Below are positions 26,430-37,743 of a stretch of 64,000 nucleotides of DNA, in pieces (positions within the stretch are counted from its first letter, which is position 1; the number at the start of each line of letters is the position of its first letter). Where the stretch lies: NCBI RefSeq assembly GCF_004115085.1, contig NZ_QXJP01000011.1:1-64000 (forward strand), given 5' to 3'. Both the position numbers and the translations under genes were made by a program. Source of the DNA: Longirhabdus pacifica (GTDB lineage Bacteria > Bacillota > Bacilli > Paenibacillales > DSM-105158). The notes below the pieces were generated by a model. That model ran no database searches. It was not told where the DNA came from and saw only the letters and a program-made list of their open reading frames with translations.

Positions 26430-27842
26430 TTACAGCTTTAATTGGTGAATAGGGTTACCTACTGCAATTTCAGCTGTTTCCATCACGATTTCACCCAAAG
26501 ATGGATGCGCGTGAATCGTTAGCGCAATGTCCTCTACCGTCGTTGCTGTTTCAATTGCTAATCCGAATTCAGCAATTAAGTTAGAAGCTTCTTCTCCAAC
26601 AATGTGGCCACCAAGTACAACACCTGTTGCTTTATCAGAAACAATTTTCACAAAACCATCTGTCGCATTCATTGCTAACGCTCTACCATTTGCTGCATAG
26701 TTAAATTTACTTACAACAACTTCATAGCCTTGTTCTTTTGCTTCATCTTCAGATAGACCAACGCTAGCCATTTCTGGATCAGAGAAAACAACAGCAGGGA
26801 TCGCTTTGTAATCAATTACACTATTGTGTCCAGCTATTGCTTCCGCAGCAATTTTACCTTCATAAGAAGCTTTGTGTGCAAGCGCAAACCCTTCTACAAC
26901 GTCACCGATAGCATAGATGTTAGGTACACTTGATCTGCACTGATTATCAATTTTAATTAGTCCACGATCATCCATGTCTACACCGATGTTTTCAAGACCG
27001 ATATCATCTGTGTTCGCACGACGTCCAACAGTTACAAGCACATATTCTGCAGTAACTTTTTGTTCTTTTCCTTTGACTTCAAACGTTAATTCTACACCTT
27101 CGTCGGTTTCTTTAAACGTCTGTGCAAGTGCACTTGTGTGTACCGTTGCTCCAAGCTTTTTCATTTTACGAAGTACAAAGCGAGACATATCTTTCGGGAA
27201 TCCAGGTAAGATGTTATCTGCTCCTTCAAGTACAGTAACTTCTGTACCAAACTTAGCATAAGTTTGGCCTAGCTCGATGCCGATGTATCCTCCACCGATA
27301 ACGATCATGCTTTTTGGTAATTCTTTTAAATTCAATGCTCCTGTAGAGGAGATGATGTTGTCGCTGTAAGGGAAGGCTCTAAGTTCAATTGGTCTAGAAC
27401 CAGTAGCAATAATACAATCGTTAAATTTAAAACGATGTGCTTCCTCATCATTACTTACACTTACGACATTTTTATCCGTAAAGAACGCTTCACCTTGCAC
27501 GATTTGAATATCGTTTCCTTTAAGCAAAGTGCCTACGTTACCTGTTAATTTGTTTACAACGCCATCTTTCCAAGCTTGTACTTTGGAGAAATCAAGATCT
27601 ACTTTCTCCGCCGTAATACCGATATCTTCGGAGTCTTTCATAATTTCATAACGGTGTGCTGCTGAAATAAGCGCTTTGGATGGGATACACCCAACATTCA
27701 AGCAAACGCCACCCATTCTACCTTTATCTACGATCACTACGGACTTGCCAAGTTGTGCAGCACGAATAGCTGCTACATATCCTCCTGGACCAGCTCCGAT
27801 AACAATCAAATCAACGTCTGTAGTAAAATCACCTACGACCAT
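26430..27842 (-). CDS. pdhD: Dihydrolipoamide dehydrogenase (E3)
   Basis: 470 residues. The FAD enzyme that reoxidises dihydrolipoamide of the pyruvate dehydrogenase complex with NAD+. The FAD-binding VIGAGPGGYVAAIRAAQLG, redox disulfide GGVCLNVGCIPSK, NAD-binding IVIGGGYIGIELG and C-terminal catalytic HAHPSLGE are all present. The start MVVGDF is the same as in B. subtilis PdhD. It begins two bases after the pdhC stop and is last in pdhABCD. Confidence 0.97.
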   Translation of the reverse strand: MVVGDFTTDVDLIVIGAGPGGYVAAIRAAQLGKSVVIVDKGRMGGVCLNVGCIPSKALISAAHRYEIMKDSEDIGITAEKVDLDFSKVQAWKDGVVNKLTGNVGTLLKGNDIQIVQGEAFFTDKNVVSVSNDEEAHRFKFNDCIIATGSRPIELRAFPYSDNIISSTGALNLKELPKSMIVIGGGYIGIELGQTYAKFGTEVTVLEGADNILPGFPKDMSRFVLRKMKKLGATVHTSALAQTFKETDEGVELTFEVKGKEQKVTAEYVLVTVGRRANTDDIGLENIGVDMDDRGLIKIDNQCRSSVPNIYAIGDVVEGFALAHKASYEGKIAAEAIAGHNSVIDYKAIPAVVFSDPEMASVGLSEDEAKEQGYEVVVSKFNYAANGRALAMNATDGFVKIVSDKATGVVLGGHIVGEEASNLIAEFGLAIETATTVEDIALTIHAHPSLGEIVMETAEIAVGNPIHQLKL

Positions 27843-27844
27843 GC

Positions 27845-29167
27845 TTACACCTCCATAATTAACATTTGTGGGTCTGATAATAACTGTTTCATATAGTTCA
27901 TCGCATATTGAGCTGTAGCACCATCAATGAGACGGTGATCAAAACTTAAGGATAAGTTCATCATTTGGCCTACTGTAATTTCACCATCTTTTACAATTGG
28001 CTTTTCAGAAATGCGACCTGTACCTAAAATAGCAACTTCCGGGTGGTTAATGACTGGTGTAAAGAACATACCGCCAGCTGAACCGATGTTTGTGATACTA
28101 ATGGAGCTGCCTTTCATTTCATTTGGAGCTAGTTTTCCTTCACGGCCACGAACCGCAAGGTCTTTGATTTTATCTGCGATAGTCCAAATGTTTTTGCGAT
28201 CAGCATGCTCAATAACAGGAACGATGAGACCGTTGTCTGTATCTGTAGCGATACCGATGTTGTAGTATTTTTTATATACGATTTCATTGTTGTCATCATC
28301 GATAGAAGCGTTTAATGCTGGGAATTGACGAACAGCCGCAACTAATGCTTTTACGATGAATGGCAAGTAAGTCAATTTCACACCTTTTTGCTCCGCTAAA
28401 GGTTTTGCCTTTTTACGCAATTCAACTAATGCTGTAACGTCTACTTCGTCCATAATCGTAACGTGTGGTGCTGTGTACACAGATTTGACCATGGAGTTAG
28501 CAATAATTTTTCTAATACCTTTAAGTGGTACACGTTCTTCTGGGAAGTCTCCCTCTGGAGCTGCCTGAGTTGCAGGTGCACTTGCAGATGCTGCTGCTTT
28601 ATTTTCTGAAGCAACAGGTGCTGCCGCAGCAGTTGTACTTCCACCAGAAGCGAAAGCTTCTACATCTTCTTTCGTAATTTTGCCGTTTTTACCTGTTCCA
28701 GTAATTTGAGCAATGTTGATGCCTTTGTCTCTTGCTAATTTTCTAACGCTTGGCGTCGCTAATATTTTACTTGTATCCACTTCTCCGATGTCATTAACTG
28801 GAGCAGAAGTAGCTGGCGCTGTTTCGATTGTTGCTTTTGCAACGTTTTCTGCTACACTGCTTCCAACTGCACATTCTTCAGCAGGAGCTTCTTCTGTCGT
28901 TGATGCTTCACCAGCCGCTGCGTCACCTTCTACTTCAAAAGTCGCTACGATATCCCCAACAGTACAAACGGTACCATCTTCTACTTTCAATTCTGCTACT
29001 TTTCCTGTAACAGGAGACGGTACTTCTACTACTGCTTTATCGTTTTGAACTTCCATAATAATCTGATCTTCTTCTATGTCATCACCAGGCTTAATATGCC
29101 ACTCAACAATCTCACCTTCGGACAACCCTTCACCTAGTTCAGGGAATTTATATTCAAACAAAGCCAT
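27845..29167 (-). CDS. pdhC: Dihydrolipoamide acetyltransferase (E2)
   Basis: 440 residues. One N-terminal lipoyl domain (about 1-78) carries the lipoylated lysine in QNDKAVVEV. After an acidic, Ala-rich linker comes the E1/E3-binding domain (ATPSVRKLARDKGI, about 137-172), then an Ala/Pro-rich linker and the catalytic domain with SFDHRLIDGA. It forms the core of the complex and passes acetyl to CoA. Repetitive frames opposite the linkers are artefacts. LipL, which supplies the lipoyl moiety, is encoded 3 kb away. Confidence 0.96.
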   Translation of the reverse strand: MALFEYKFPELGEGLSEGEIVEWHIKPGDDIEEDQIIMEVQNDKAVVEVPSPVTGKVAELKVEDGTVCTVGDIVATFEVEGDAAAGEASTTEEAPAEECAVGSSVAENVAKATIETAPATSAPVNDIGEVDTSKILATPSVRKLARDKGINIAQITGTGKNGKITKEDVEAFASGGSTTAAAAPVASENKAAASASAPATQAAPEGDFPEERVPLKGIRKIIANSMVKSVYTAPHVTIMDEVDVTALVELRKKAKPLAEQKGVKLTYLPFIVKALVAAVRQFPALNASIDDDNNEIVYKKYYNIGIATDTDNGLIVPVIEHADRKNIWTIADKIKDLAVRGREGKLAPNEMKGSSISITNIGSAGGMFFTPVINHPEVAILGTGRISEKPIVKDGEITVGQMMNLSLSFDHRLIDGATAQYAMNYMKQLLSDPQMLIMEV

Positions 29168-29193
29168 GTTGTAACCTCCTTCAATTTTAATGA

Positions 29194-30174
29194 TTAAAAG
29201 TTAAGTGATTCATTTACTGCTGCGATGATTTTCGCAGTATCTGGTGCCCATTCTTTTTCGATCTCACCGAATCCAACTACTGTATCTGGAGCCGTTACAC
29301 GCAATACTGGAGATTCCAAGTGTAACAACGCTTTTTCGTTAATTTGTGCCATAATCTCTGCTGCTGCACCAGATGATTTTTGGGCTTCTTGCACGATAAT
29401 CGCACGATTTGTTTTTTGAATGGAAGCCACAATGGTATCAATATCTAATGGCACAAGTGTACGCAAGTCGATAACTTCTGCTTTAATTCCTTGTGTTTTT
29501 TCCAATTCTTCTGCTGCTGCTTTCGCTGTGTGTACCATTGCACCGTAAGCAATGATCGTCATGTCACTACCTTCGCGAACGATATTCGCTTTTCCTAAAG
29601 GAATAGTGTAATCTTCCTCAGGTACTTCGTCTCTGAATGAACGGTATAATTTCAAATGCTCCATGAAAAAGACTGGATCATTATCTCGTATAGCAGAAGC
29701 TAACAAGCCTTTTGCATCATAAGGATTAGAAGGAACAACGACTTTAATTCCCGGTGTTTGCATCATCAATCCTTCTAAGCTGTCAGAATGAAGCTCAGGT
29801 GCATGTACGCCCGTACCAAATGGTGTTCTGAACACGATTGGACTGTTGTATTTCCCACCAGAACGATAACGCATACGTGTTGCTTGTGCGCAGATGGAGT
29901 CCATTACTTCAAAAATAAAACCGATAAATTGAATTTCTGCGATAGGTCTGAAACCTTGTACGCCTAACCCAACTGCTAGACCTCCGATTGCGGATTCTGC
30001 AAGTGGCGTATCGAACACTCTGTCTTCTCCGAATTCTTTTTGCAAACCTTCTGTCGCACGGAATACACCACCGACATGCCCAACATCTTCACCAAAAACT
30101 AGTACATCATTGTCACGCTTTAACTCTAAGCGCATTGCATCACGTATCGCTTCAATCATTGTCATTTGTGCCAT
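29194..30174 (-). CDS. pdhB: Pyruvate dehydrogenase E1 component, beta subunit
   Basis: 326 residues. Pairs with PdhA to decarboxylate pyruvate on thiamine diphosphate. Visible motifs: [38 protein letters not shown] and [14 protein letters not shown] at the C-terminus. It starts two bases after the pdhA stop. Confidence 0.96.
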   Translation of the reverse strand: MAQMTMIEAIRDAMRLELKRDNDVLVFGEDVGHVGGVFRATEGLQKEFGEDRVFDTPLAESAIGGLAVGLGVQGFRPIAEIQFIGFIFEVMDSICAQATRMRYRSGGKYNSPIVFRTPFGTGVHAPELHSDSLEGLMMQTPGIKVVVPSNPYDAKGLLASAIRDNDPVFFMEHLKLYRSFRDEVPEEDYTIPLGKANIVREGSDMTIIAYGAMVHTAKAAAEELEKTQGIKAEVIDLRTLVPLDIDTIVASIQKTNRAIIVQEAQKSSGAAAEIMAQINEKALLHLESPVLRVTAPDTVVGFGEIEKEWAPDTAKIIAAVNESLNF

Positions 30175-30176
30175 GA

Positions 30177-31489
<1,313 letters not shown>

Positions 31490-31508
31490 TACGCAACTTA
31501 ATTGCGTA
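31490..31508. promoter_or_regulatory. Palindrome on the esterase -35, candidate operator
   Basis: TACGCAA-CTTAA-TTGCGTA, perfect 7-bp arms. Its right arm contains the TTGCGT -35 hexamer of the esterase promoter. Confidence 0.5.
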
Positions 31509-31530
31509 TTCCTTTATTTTAATATAAAAT
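31502..31530 (+). promoter_or_regulatory. Esterase gene promoter
   Basis: TTGCGT (31502-31507), 17 bases, TAAAAT (31525-31530), giving a leader of about 65 bases. Confidence 0.6.
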
Positions 31531-31601
31531 TGTTGAAAATGAAAATTAACTAACATTTTTATCCATATATTTTACGATTTTAAGAATGGAGATGTTGCAT
31601 C

Positions 31602-32324
31602 ATGTCTTTTAAATACAGTAAACGAAAAATAGAAAAACATACTATTTCATCTCAATTTTTAAACGATGAAAGAACGTTACGTATATATTTACCGCAAGAA
31701 TATGATCCGCTGCAAAGTTACCCCGTCATTTACTGTCAAGATGGGGCTGAATTTTTTAATTTTGGCAGAATTGCAACGCACGCCAGCCAACTTATAGAAG
31801 AAGAAGGTTTGCAGCCAATGATTATTGTGGGTATAGATGTTAATCTTCCTCAGAGATCGGCTGAATATGCTCCAAATGGCAATCGTTTTATTCCTTACTG
31901 CAATTTTGTTACGCAAGAAGTAATACCAGAAATAGAAAAGAACTATGCTACGATACAAGATCCAGCGCATCGTATCTTTGCTGGTGACTCTCTGGGGGCA
32001 ACCGTTTCTTTACATCTTGTCCTAGATCATCCTCATCTTTCCCATAAATGCTTAGCGCTAAGCGGAGCTTTTTTCCCTTCTACACAACAACGTCTTGAAC
32101 AAGAAGAAGATTTGTCTTGGCTGGATATGTATATGCTCATTGGTACAGAAGAGACGGATGTAAAAACAGACTATGGCGTTTTTGATTTCTTATCACTCAA
32201 TAGAGATACAAAAACCATACTGCAACAAAAAAACACTTCCCTTTATTATGTTGAAAATAAAGGAAAGCATATATGGGGCTTTTGGCAAAATGAGCTGCCG
32301 CATGCATTAAGTCACTTCTTTTAA
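31602..32324 (+). CDS. Putative esterase, alpha/beta hydrolase (Fes/EsterD-like)
   Basis: 240 residues, no signal peptide. The nucleophile elbow is GDSLGAT (FAGDSLGATVSLHL), the early YPVIYCQDGAEFF is the esterase-family strand and oxyanion region, and the catalytic His is likely in NKGKHIWGFW near the C-terminus. Relatives include the bacillibactin esterase BesA and YjcH-type enzymes, but the substrate is not inferable. ATG follows GGAG at good distance. Its 3' end overlaps the 3' end of the convergent lipL gene by 18 bases. Confidence 0.85.
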   Translation: MSFKYSKRKIEKHTISSQFLNDERTLRIYLPQEYDPLQSYPVIYCQDGAEFFNFGRIATHASQLIEEEGLQPMIIVGIDVNLPQRSAEYAPNGNRFIPYCNFVTQEVIPEIEKNYATIQDPAHRIFAGDSLGATVSLHLVLDHPHLSHKCLALSGAFFPSTQQRLEQEEDLSWLDMYMLIGTEETDVKTDYGVFDFLSLNRDTKTILQQKNTSLYYVENKGKHIWGFWQNELPHALSHFF

Positions 32325-33161
32325 TTTCGTATACCGGGCATACAGTTTGTCCATCCAATGTAAAACATCATCTGTAGGTAGAACATCGTAATGACCTGCC
32401 TGCAGATGAACACCATGTTGCTTGATGACAGAAGTAAACCGTTCCATCCATTCTGATGCAGAAGCTATATTGGTATCGTCTTGCAAATTTGACGTGCTAG
32501 ACTGTTGTACAGGAGGATGAAGTTCAGCGTTATTTCCACTAGCTATCTCATAAAATGTGCGAACGTCTTGTGTTCGATCTTGATGTGTACCAACATTAAC
32601 GAAAGCATGAATAATAAAAGCTTTCGTCTGCCTGCGCTGTGCTATACCACAAAATTTTCTCCCATTAATGCTCAAGTCATAATCACCAGGACAATAAGAA
32701 TGACTAATTTCACCAATATCCACTTGTTGATCGATTACCGTAGCAGCAATCAGCTGTGCCATTTGCTGAAAATCCTCATGGAAATCACGATATCCTGATT
32801 TTTTCGGCAAAATGAGAGAAACATTGACTACACCATCATCGAGCGGAACGGCTGCCCCCCCAGAATGTCGAACAGCAACCTCATAACCTTGTTGCGCTAA
32901 CCAACGTATTGCTTTTTCGGCATGAGGAAGTTTTCGATCACGCAACCCCACAACAAACGCTCTTTTATGCCTCCAAATATGAACAACAGGTGGTATGTTA
33001 TCACCTAATCTTCTGCACGCCAAATCGTCCCAAGCAAAGGGAAATAAGACATGATTGTCAAGTATTTGATCTGACGGAACGTAATACATGGTGTCGGGTA
33101 ATTTGTCACTGATATGTATATGTGTCAAAGCTGGTATCTCCTCTTTTACTTTTAAAAGCAA
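32307..33161 (-). CDS. lipL: Octanoyl-[GcvH]:protein N-octanoyltransferase LipL-type
   Basis: 284 residues of the BPL/LplA/LipB family. LipL moves octanoyl from the glycine-cleavage H protein to E2 subunits such as PdhC. The pattern AVRHSGGAAVPLDDGVVNVSLILP, then SYCPGDYDLSINGRKFCGIAQRR, with Cys in SYCPGDYD as the likely acyl-enzyme cysteine, fits LipL (YwfL) better than LipM. Proximity to pdhABCD is consistent. LplJ-type ligase remains a less likely alternative. Confidence 0.85.
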   Translation of the reverse strand: MLLKVKEEIPALTHIHISDKLPDTMYYVPSDQILDNHVLFPFAWDDLACRRLGDNIPPVVHIWRHKRAFVVGLRDRKLPHAEKAIRWLAQQGYEVAVRHSGGAAVPLDDGVVNVSLILPKKSGYRDFHEDFQQMAQLIAATVIDQQVDIGEISHSYCPGDYDLSINGRKFCGIAQRRQTKAFIIHAFVNVGTHQDRTQDVRTFYEIASGNNAELHPPVQQSSTSNLQDDTNIASASEWMERFTSVIKQHGVHLQAGHYDVLPTDDVLHWMDKLYARYTKLKEVT

Positions 33162-33172
33162 GGAAGAAGATG

Positions 33173-35083
33173 CTATTCTGCATCCTCTTCTCCTAATTCA
33201 TCTTCTACTTTGTCTGCGTCTTCCTCTATAAACCTCATTAAATCACCATAAATGATTTCATCGGAATAATCTAATTGCTGCTCTGCCTGCTCTACTAATA
33301 GTTCACAGGTATCAGATAGTATCATTTCGCCGGTCCCTCTATCGTAGCAATTTCCAGCTGTATATACAACATCTTCTGTAATAAAACTTCTATCCCTTAG
33401 TATGACCATCTTATTTTCTTTATTAGGAAGAAATAGGTCGCTACCAAAGGTAAGTGCCTCTTTATTATCCACACCTAATAAATTAAACACAGTAGAACGC
33501 AAATCAATTTGTCCGCCAATTTGAGAGATCGTTTTCCCTTCCATACCTGGAATATGGATAATTAACGGTACTCGTTGTAATTGAACATGCTCATATGGTG
33601 TAATGTCCTTATCTAAAAACAAGCTCATCGCTTCGTTATGATTTGCTGAAATACCGTAATGATCTCCATATAAAATGAAAATGGTATCTTCGTATAAGTC
33701 GGTTTGTTTTATATCCTCAAAAAACTGTTTCAGCGCTTCATCCATATATCTGACCGTACTAAAGTATTGATCTACTGTAGCATCACCTGAATCAAAGAAA
33801 GGAATCATCAAATCTTCTTCTTCCATTTCAAATGGATAGTGATTGGTCAAGGTGATTAACCTCGTATAGAACGGCTCTGGCAAATCTTCTAACTTATCCA
33901 ATGTTTGTTGGAAAAACGGTTCATCTTTCAAACCCCATCCAACTGAGTTTTCTTCGTTGACTTCATAATACTCTTTGTCATAGAAGAAATCATAGCCCAA
34001 CGCATCATACATCACATCTCTGTTCCAAAATGCTCCTTCGTTAGCATGGAATACAGCAGAATAGTAACCTTCATCTTTCAACACATTAGGCGTCCCATAG
34101 TACGTGTTTTGTGCATGTGTAAAAAATACTGCTCCACTTGGTAAAGGGTATAGCGCATTATCTACGATAAATTCAGAATCGGATGTTTTCCCTTGCCCCG
34201 TTTGATGATAAAAATTGTCAAAGTAATAACTTTCTCCAATTAAATCATTTAAAAAAGGAGTAATTTCTTGGTCATATAACGTTTCGTTAATAACAAAACT
34301 TTGCAGCGACTCCATTGAAATCAGTATCACATTTTTCCCTTCTGCAATACCGTATAAGTCAGAAGGAATCTCGTTTGTGTTTTCCTGTGTCTCAATATAT
34401 TTTGTCGCTTCCATCAAATCTTCATTATCCGCAAAAACTTTTTTACTTGTCATACGTGTATTCAAAACAAGATCATAGAGGTGGTAATTGTAAGCCCCTA
34501 TGTTTTTAACTACAATTTGTCTATCAAAGGTACGCGCCAGTAATTGTGGGCGTGACATTTCTGCAAGTGACCAATTCACCAATAAGAAGCAAATAGCAAC
34601 GGCAAATGCCGAAACAAGCTGACTTCGTCTGATACTAATACTAGAAACTTTTTTCCACCAAACGATGAATACTAAAAGAATGGTATCCAAAAAGATCAAT
34701 ATATCCGTGGGTTTTATAAGTCCCCATATACTACTTTGCAAGTCACCCATGTTGCTCGTTTGAAACAATACAGGCAGTGTAATAAAATCATTGAAAAAAC
34801 GATAATATACTAAGTCTGAAAATAATAGAATAGAAGAAAGCAAGCTAAAAATAATAATCGTCCAGACTTTTCTTTTCCTACTTATCAACAAAGCAAATCC
34901 TACGATTAGAATTACCGATGCAATCGGTGTAATCAGTAATATCATTTCTTGAAATAACGACTGTATTGGTAAATCAAATGCAAATCGTTGCACTAAATAC
35001 GTCTTTAGCCACATTAGAAAAAATGCGGTATACAAAAACCACCATGTTTTAACACTCAATTTATGTTTTATTTTCTCAAGCAA
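33173..35083 (-). CDS. ltaS: Lipoteichoic acid synthase family protein (LtaS/YfnI/YqgS)
   Basis: 636 residues. Five N-terminal membrane helices (to about residue 175) are followed by an extracellular sulfatase-fold domain. The catalytic threonine is Thr300 in TGQGKTSDSEF, the same residue number as in S. aureus LtaS. Metal-site motifs include ISMESLQSF, VFHANEGAFWNRD and LYGDHYG. It polymerises glycerol phosphate onto a lipid anchor. Which Bacillus paralogue it matches cannot be told. A long acidic C-terminal tail (Glu/Asp-rich) is present. It starts upstream of lipL with an 11-base gap between the genes. Confidence 0.92.
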   Translation of the reverse strand: MLEKIKHKLSVKTWWFLYTAFFLMWLKTYLVQRFAFDLPIQSLFQEMILLITPIASVILIVGFALLISRKRKVWTIIIFSLLSSILLFSDLVYYRFFNDFITLPVLFQTSNMGDLQSSIWGLIKPTDILIFLDTILLVFIVWWKKVSSISIRRSQLVSAFAVAICFLLVNWSLAEMSRPQLLARTFDRQIVVKNIGAYNYHLYDLVLNTRMTSKKVFADNEDLMEATKYIETQENTNEIPSDLYGIAEGKNVILISMESLQSFVINETLYDQEITPFLNDLIGESYYFDNFYHQTGQGKTSDSEFIVDNALYPLPSGAVFFTHAQNTYYGTPNVLKDEGYYSAVFHANEGAFWNRDVMYDALGYDFFYDKEYYEVNEENSVGWGLKDEPFFQQTLDKLEDLPEPFYTRLITLTNHYPFEMEEEDLMIPFFDSGDATVDQYFSTVRYMDEALKQFFEDIKQTDLYEDTIFILYGDHYGISANHNEAMSLFLDKDITPYEHVQLQRVPLIIHIPGMEGKTISQIGGQIDLRSTVFNLLGVDNKEALTFGSDLFLPNKENKMVILRDRSFITEDVVYTAGNCYDRGTGEMILSDTCELLVEQAEQQLDYSDEIIYGDLMRFIEEDADKVEDELGEEDAE

Positions 35084-35720
35084 ATGTCTTCACCTCTCTC
35101 ACTCATGAGCTACTACGTTTTGTCTGTATTGTCAAAAATAGCACACACAACAAAGGTTGAAATGATATCAACCCAGTATAACATCTCATATGCATATACT
35201 TAAGTATGAACTGCGTGGTAATATTTACATGACAATGATGTAACCACCTAGATGCAGTAATTTCTCATTGGTGTTGGAATGAGGCACTCTTTAGTACTTT
35301 TCATTCCTCGCTTTATATTTCTATGCTTTATCATGCGTTACCTTAAACATCTCCTCTAGTAATAAGATATTTCAACATTTACACTTGTTAAATGTTAGAG
35401 TAATCAAAAGCAACAACATAACATAGACAACTTGTAATAGGATGAGTCTTGTTTATTTTGTTTTAATTGGTACAATCTTTCATGTGTATTTAAGCATATA
35501 TTATCGTGGATAATAATTACATATTATTATTTACGAATTGTAAATCAAAAAGTTGCATTTGGAAACTAATAAATTTTCTCATTTTGATAAACCTAAAGGA
35601 CTCAAACACTAAATTACGTATAAAATTCTCTATTTACTTACAAATATAACTCTATGCTACATTTATGGGATTTTATTTATTCCCTCTTTTATGTAGTGCG
35701 ATGTCATTGATGATTGTTCA
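35084..35720. other. Long intergenic region without a recognisable gene
   Basis: About 640 bases of AT-rich DNA upstream of ltaS and beyond the ferritin terminator. The only structures I can support are the ltaS promoter and an inverted repeat GGAATGA...TCATTCC (about 35276-35307). Stop codons are frequent in all frames; no coding remnant is recognisable. Confidence 0.5.
35175..35203 (-). promoter_or_regulatory. ltaS promoter
   Basis: Minus-strand TTAAGT (35198-35203), 17 bases, TATACT (35175-35180), with a leader of about 85 bases. Confidence 0.55.
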
Positions 35721-35721
35721 T

Positions 35722-35775
35722 ATAAAAAACCCAAACCTTTAGCGTCAACAAAAAAACAACTAGAGGATCGGGTTT
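35722..35775 (-). terminator. Long hairpin, probable ferritin gene terminator
   Basis: Minus strand: arms AAACCC and GGGTTT outside, CCTCTAG and CTAAAGG inside, loop rich in T, then TTTTTTAT. It lies 66 bases after the ferritin stop. Its two-part arms also resemble fused inverted-repeat ends of an insertion sequence (see findings). Confidence 0.6.
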
Positions 35776-35841
35776 GATTTGTGCATATTGCTTTGTAAGG
35801 CATTATTTAATTACATTACTGTTTATTTGCTTGAACCTATT

Positions 35842-36354
35842 TTATTCATTTAAGGAAGGAGCAACAAATTTTCTGCTTGCAAATTCCGTATCCATCATGA
35901 AGAAGGCGTTGCTGTCGTCATCGATTCTTTTCAATTTATGAATGATACTGTCAAACAATGACTCTTCTTCTACCTGCTCGTCTATAAACCATTTTAAGAA
36001 GTGAATGGTAGCATGCTCTCTTTCTGTCAATGCAATGTCAGATAGATGATAAATTCGTTTTGTCACTTCTTTTTCATGTGCGTATGCTTTTTCATAACAA
36101 TCTAAGACAGAGGTAAACCCATTAGGGATAGCATCCATTCCTGAAATCTCAGCTTTCTGTCCAATATCATTTAAAAATTTGAAAAATTTCATTGCATGAA
36201 ACCTTTCTTCTTCCGCCTGTACAATGAAAAAGTTGGCAAATCCGTCTAGATTTTCGTGTAAGCAATATGCACCCATCGCCATGTATACGTGAGAAGAAAG
36301 AAATTCAAAGTTCATTTGCTTATTCAATTCATTTACTAATTGATTACTAATCAT
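35842..36354 (-). CDS. ftnA: Non-haem ferritin
   Basis: 170 residues from MISNQLVNELNKQMNFEF; an in-frame GTG three codons upstream is too close to AAGGA. Ferroxidase-site residues are visible in the four-helix bundle: the early Glu in NFEFLSSHVYMAMGAY, AEEERFHAMKF (Glu-Glu and His), and WFIDEQVEEE. It stores iron in a 24-mer shell and limits Fenton chemistry. It follows the SDR gene by 50 bases. No clear Fur or PerR box was found. Confidence 0.93.
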   Translation of the reverse strand: MISNQLVNELNKQMNFEFLSSHVYMAMGAYCLHENLDGFANFFIVQAEEERFHAMKFFKFLNDIGQKAEISGMDAIPNGFTSVLDCYEKAYAHEKEVTKRIYHLSDIALTEREHATIHFLKWFIDEQVEEESLFDSIIHKLKRIDDDSNAFFMMDTEFASRKFVAPSLNE

Positions 36355-36406
36355 GTTGTACACGTCCTTGTCATTAATAATTTTATTTTCACTATATCAC
36401 ATGCGG

Positions 36407-37306
36407 TTATTTTTGTATGATTTGCGTTGCTGCTTGTTGAAAGGTTGGATATAAAAATTCAAATCTATGGTCTAACATCTTCTGTGGTATAACGCGCTGC
36501 CCATCTACCATTAACGTTGACATTTCCCCTAGCAACAATTTTAAAGCAAAAGAAGGAACAGTAAAAAAATGAGGTCGATGAAGCACTTTTGCAAGTATGT
36601 AAGTGAGATCTGCGTTAGTGACAGGTTCAGGAGAAGTTGCATTAACAGCACCTTGAACGTTTTCATCATCTAAACATTTGTTGATCATGTTTACACAGTC
36701 TTGTATATGAATCCATGAAAACCACTGATTCCCTTTTCCAATCTTTCCTCCTACACCGAAACGAAAAGGAAGCATCAGTTTTGGAAAGGCACCACCATCG
36801 TTACTAAGTACAATACCTAACCTTAAACGGACTACACGAGTATGTTGTTCCATCGCCTTCGTTTCATGTTCCCATTGTTTGACGACTTCAGCTAAAAAAT
36901 CATGACCTTCACTGTTACTTGTCTCGTCGAATGTCTCCACTAAGGAACTTCCGTAAACACTTATACCTGAGCCCTGCACTACTACATTTGGTTTATGTTC
37001 CATCTTACTAACCCAATCTGCTACAGCACGAGTTGTTGTGATTCTCGATTGTAAAATGCGTTGTTTTGCTGCTTCACTCCAACGTTGATTGATGGTTTCC
37101 CCTGCTAAGTTGACAATAGCATCTACATGCATATCTTTTATTCGATCTTGTTTCAATTGTTCCCAATGAATATAATGAACGTTATGTTCTCCATGGCTAG
37201 CACGATGACGCGAAATGATCGTAATCTTATGACCTTGATCTAATAACGATTGGATGAGATGACGACCGACAAAACCGGTCCCGCCAGCTACAACAATATG
37301 CACCAC
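36407..37306 (-). CDS. TIGR01777 family sugar epimerase-like SDR protein
   Basis: 299 residues from GTG. The N-terminal Rossmann motif GGTGFVGRHLIQSLL binds NAD(P). It then shows NLAGETINQRWSEAAKQRILQSR, SGISVYGSS and WFSWIHIQDCVNMI, followed by the C-terminal DUF1731 region ending in MLDHRFEFLYPTFQQAA. These are diagnostic of the SDR39U1/YfhF/YfcH family. The physiological substrate is unknown. GGGGTGG precedes tandem GTG codons, so the start may be one codon later. Confidence 0.9.
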   Translation of the reverse strand: MVHIVVAGGTGFVGRHLIQSLLDQGHKITIISRHRASHGEHNVHYIHWEQLKQDRIKDMHVDAIVNLAGETINQRWSEAAKQRILQSRITTTRAVADWVSKMEHKPNVVVQGSGISVYGSSLVETFDETSNSEGHDFLAEVVKQWEHETKAMEQHTRVVRLRLGIVLSNDGGAFPKLMLPFRFGVGGKIGKGNQWFSWIHIQDCVNMINKCLDDENVQGAVNATSPEPVTNADLTYILAKVLHRPHFFTVPSFALKLLLGEMSTLMVDGQRVIPQKMLDHRFEFLYPTFQQAATQIIQK

Positions 37307-37386
37307 TTGCCACCCCCTAACTACTTTCCTTTATTATAGTATATTATGGATATGAAGTTAACCGAACTGCTTCAATAACGAAAACG

Positions 37387-37722
37387 TTAAATGATATTCA
37401 TTTGATTGATCTGATCTTTCGTTTCCTTTGTACCTAATTCATAAATACATTGATATACATTTTTTAGTACAGCATCGTATTCATCATTTGCTCCATCAAT
37501 AACATGGTACGGAAGTGCAGGTAGTGGAGTAGAGACGAAGGTGAACTTTTCCGCATCTTCTTTTTCTTCAAACAATGTCGTCAGCTTCATCCACTCTTTT
37601 TCACTTGCTTCAATTTCAAATTCGTAAGCTGCTGCTCCTTGTTCTTCGACAACAGTGTTTGCTTGTACAGAAACATAATATGTTTGCTTATTGTTATCCA
37701 AAGAAAAGTTCTCCTTTATCAT
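37387..37722 (-). CDS. Hypothetical protein
   Basis: 111 residues, acidic, soluble, with no motif I recognise. The N-terminal half looks beta-rich (QTYYVSVQANTVVEEQGAAAYEFEIEA) and the C-terminal half helical. ATG is preceded by GAAGAGAAG. Probably cotranscribed with the small membrane protein gene just upstream (22-base gap). Confidence 0.7.
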   Translation of the reverse strand: MIKENFSLDNNKQTYYVSVQANTVVEEQGAAAYEFEIEASEKEWMKLTTLFEEKEDAEKFTFVSTPLPALPYHVIDGANDEYDAVLKNVYQCIYELGTKETKDQINQMNII

Positions 37723-37743
37723 GTAATCTTCTCTTCATTCTTA

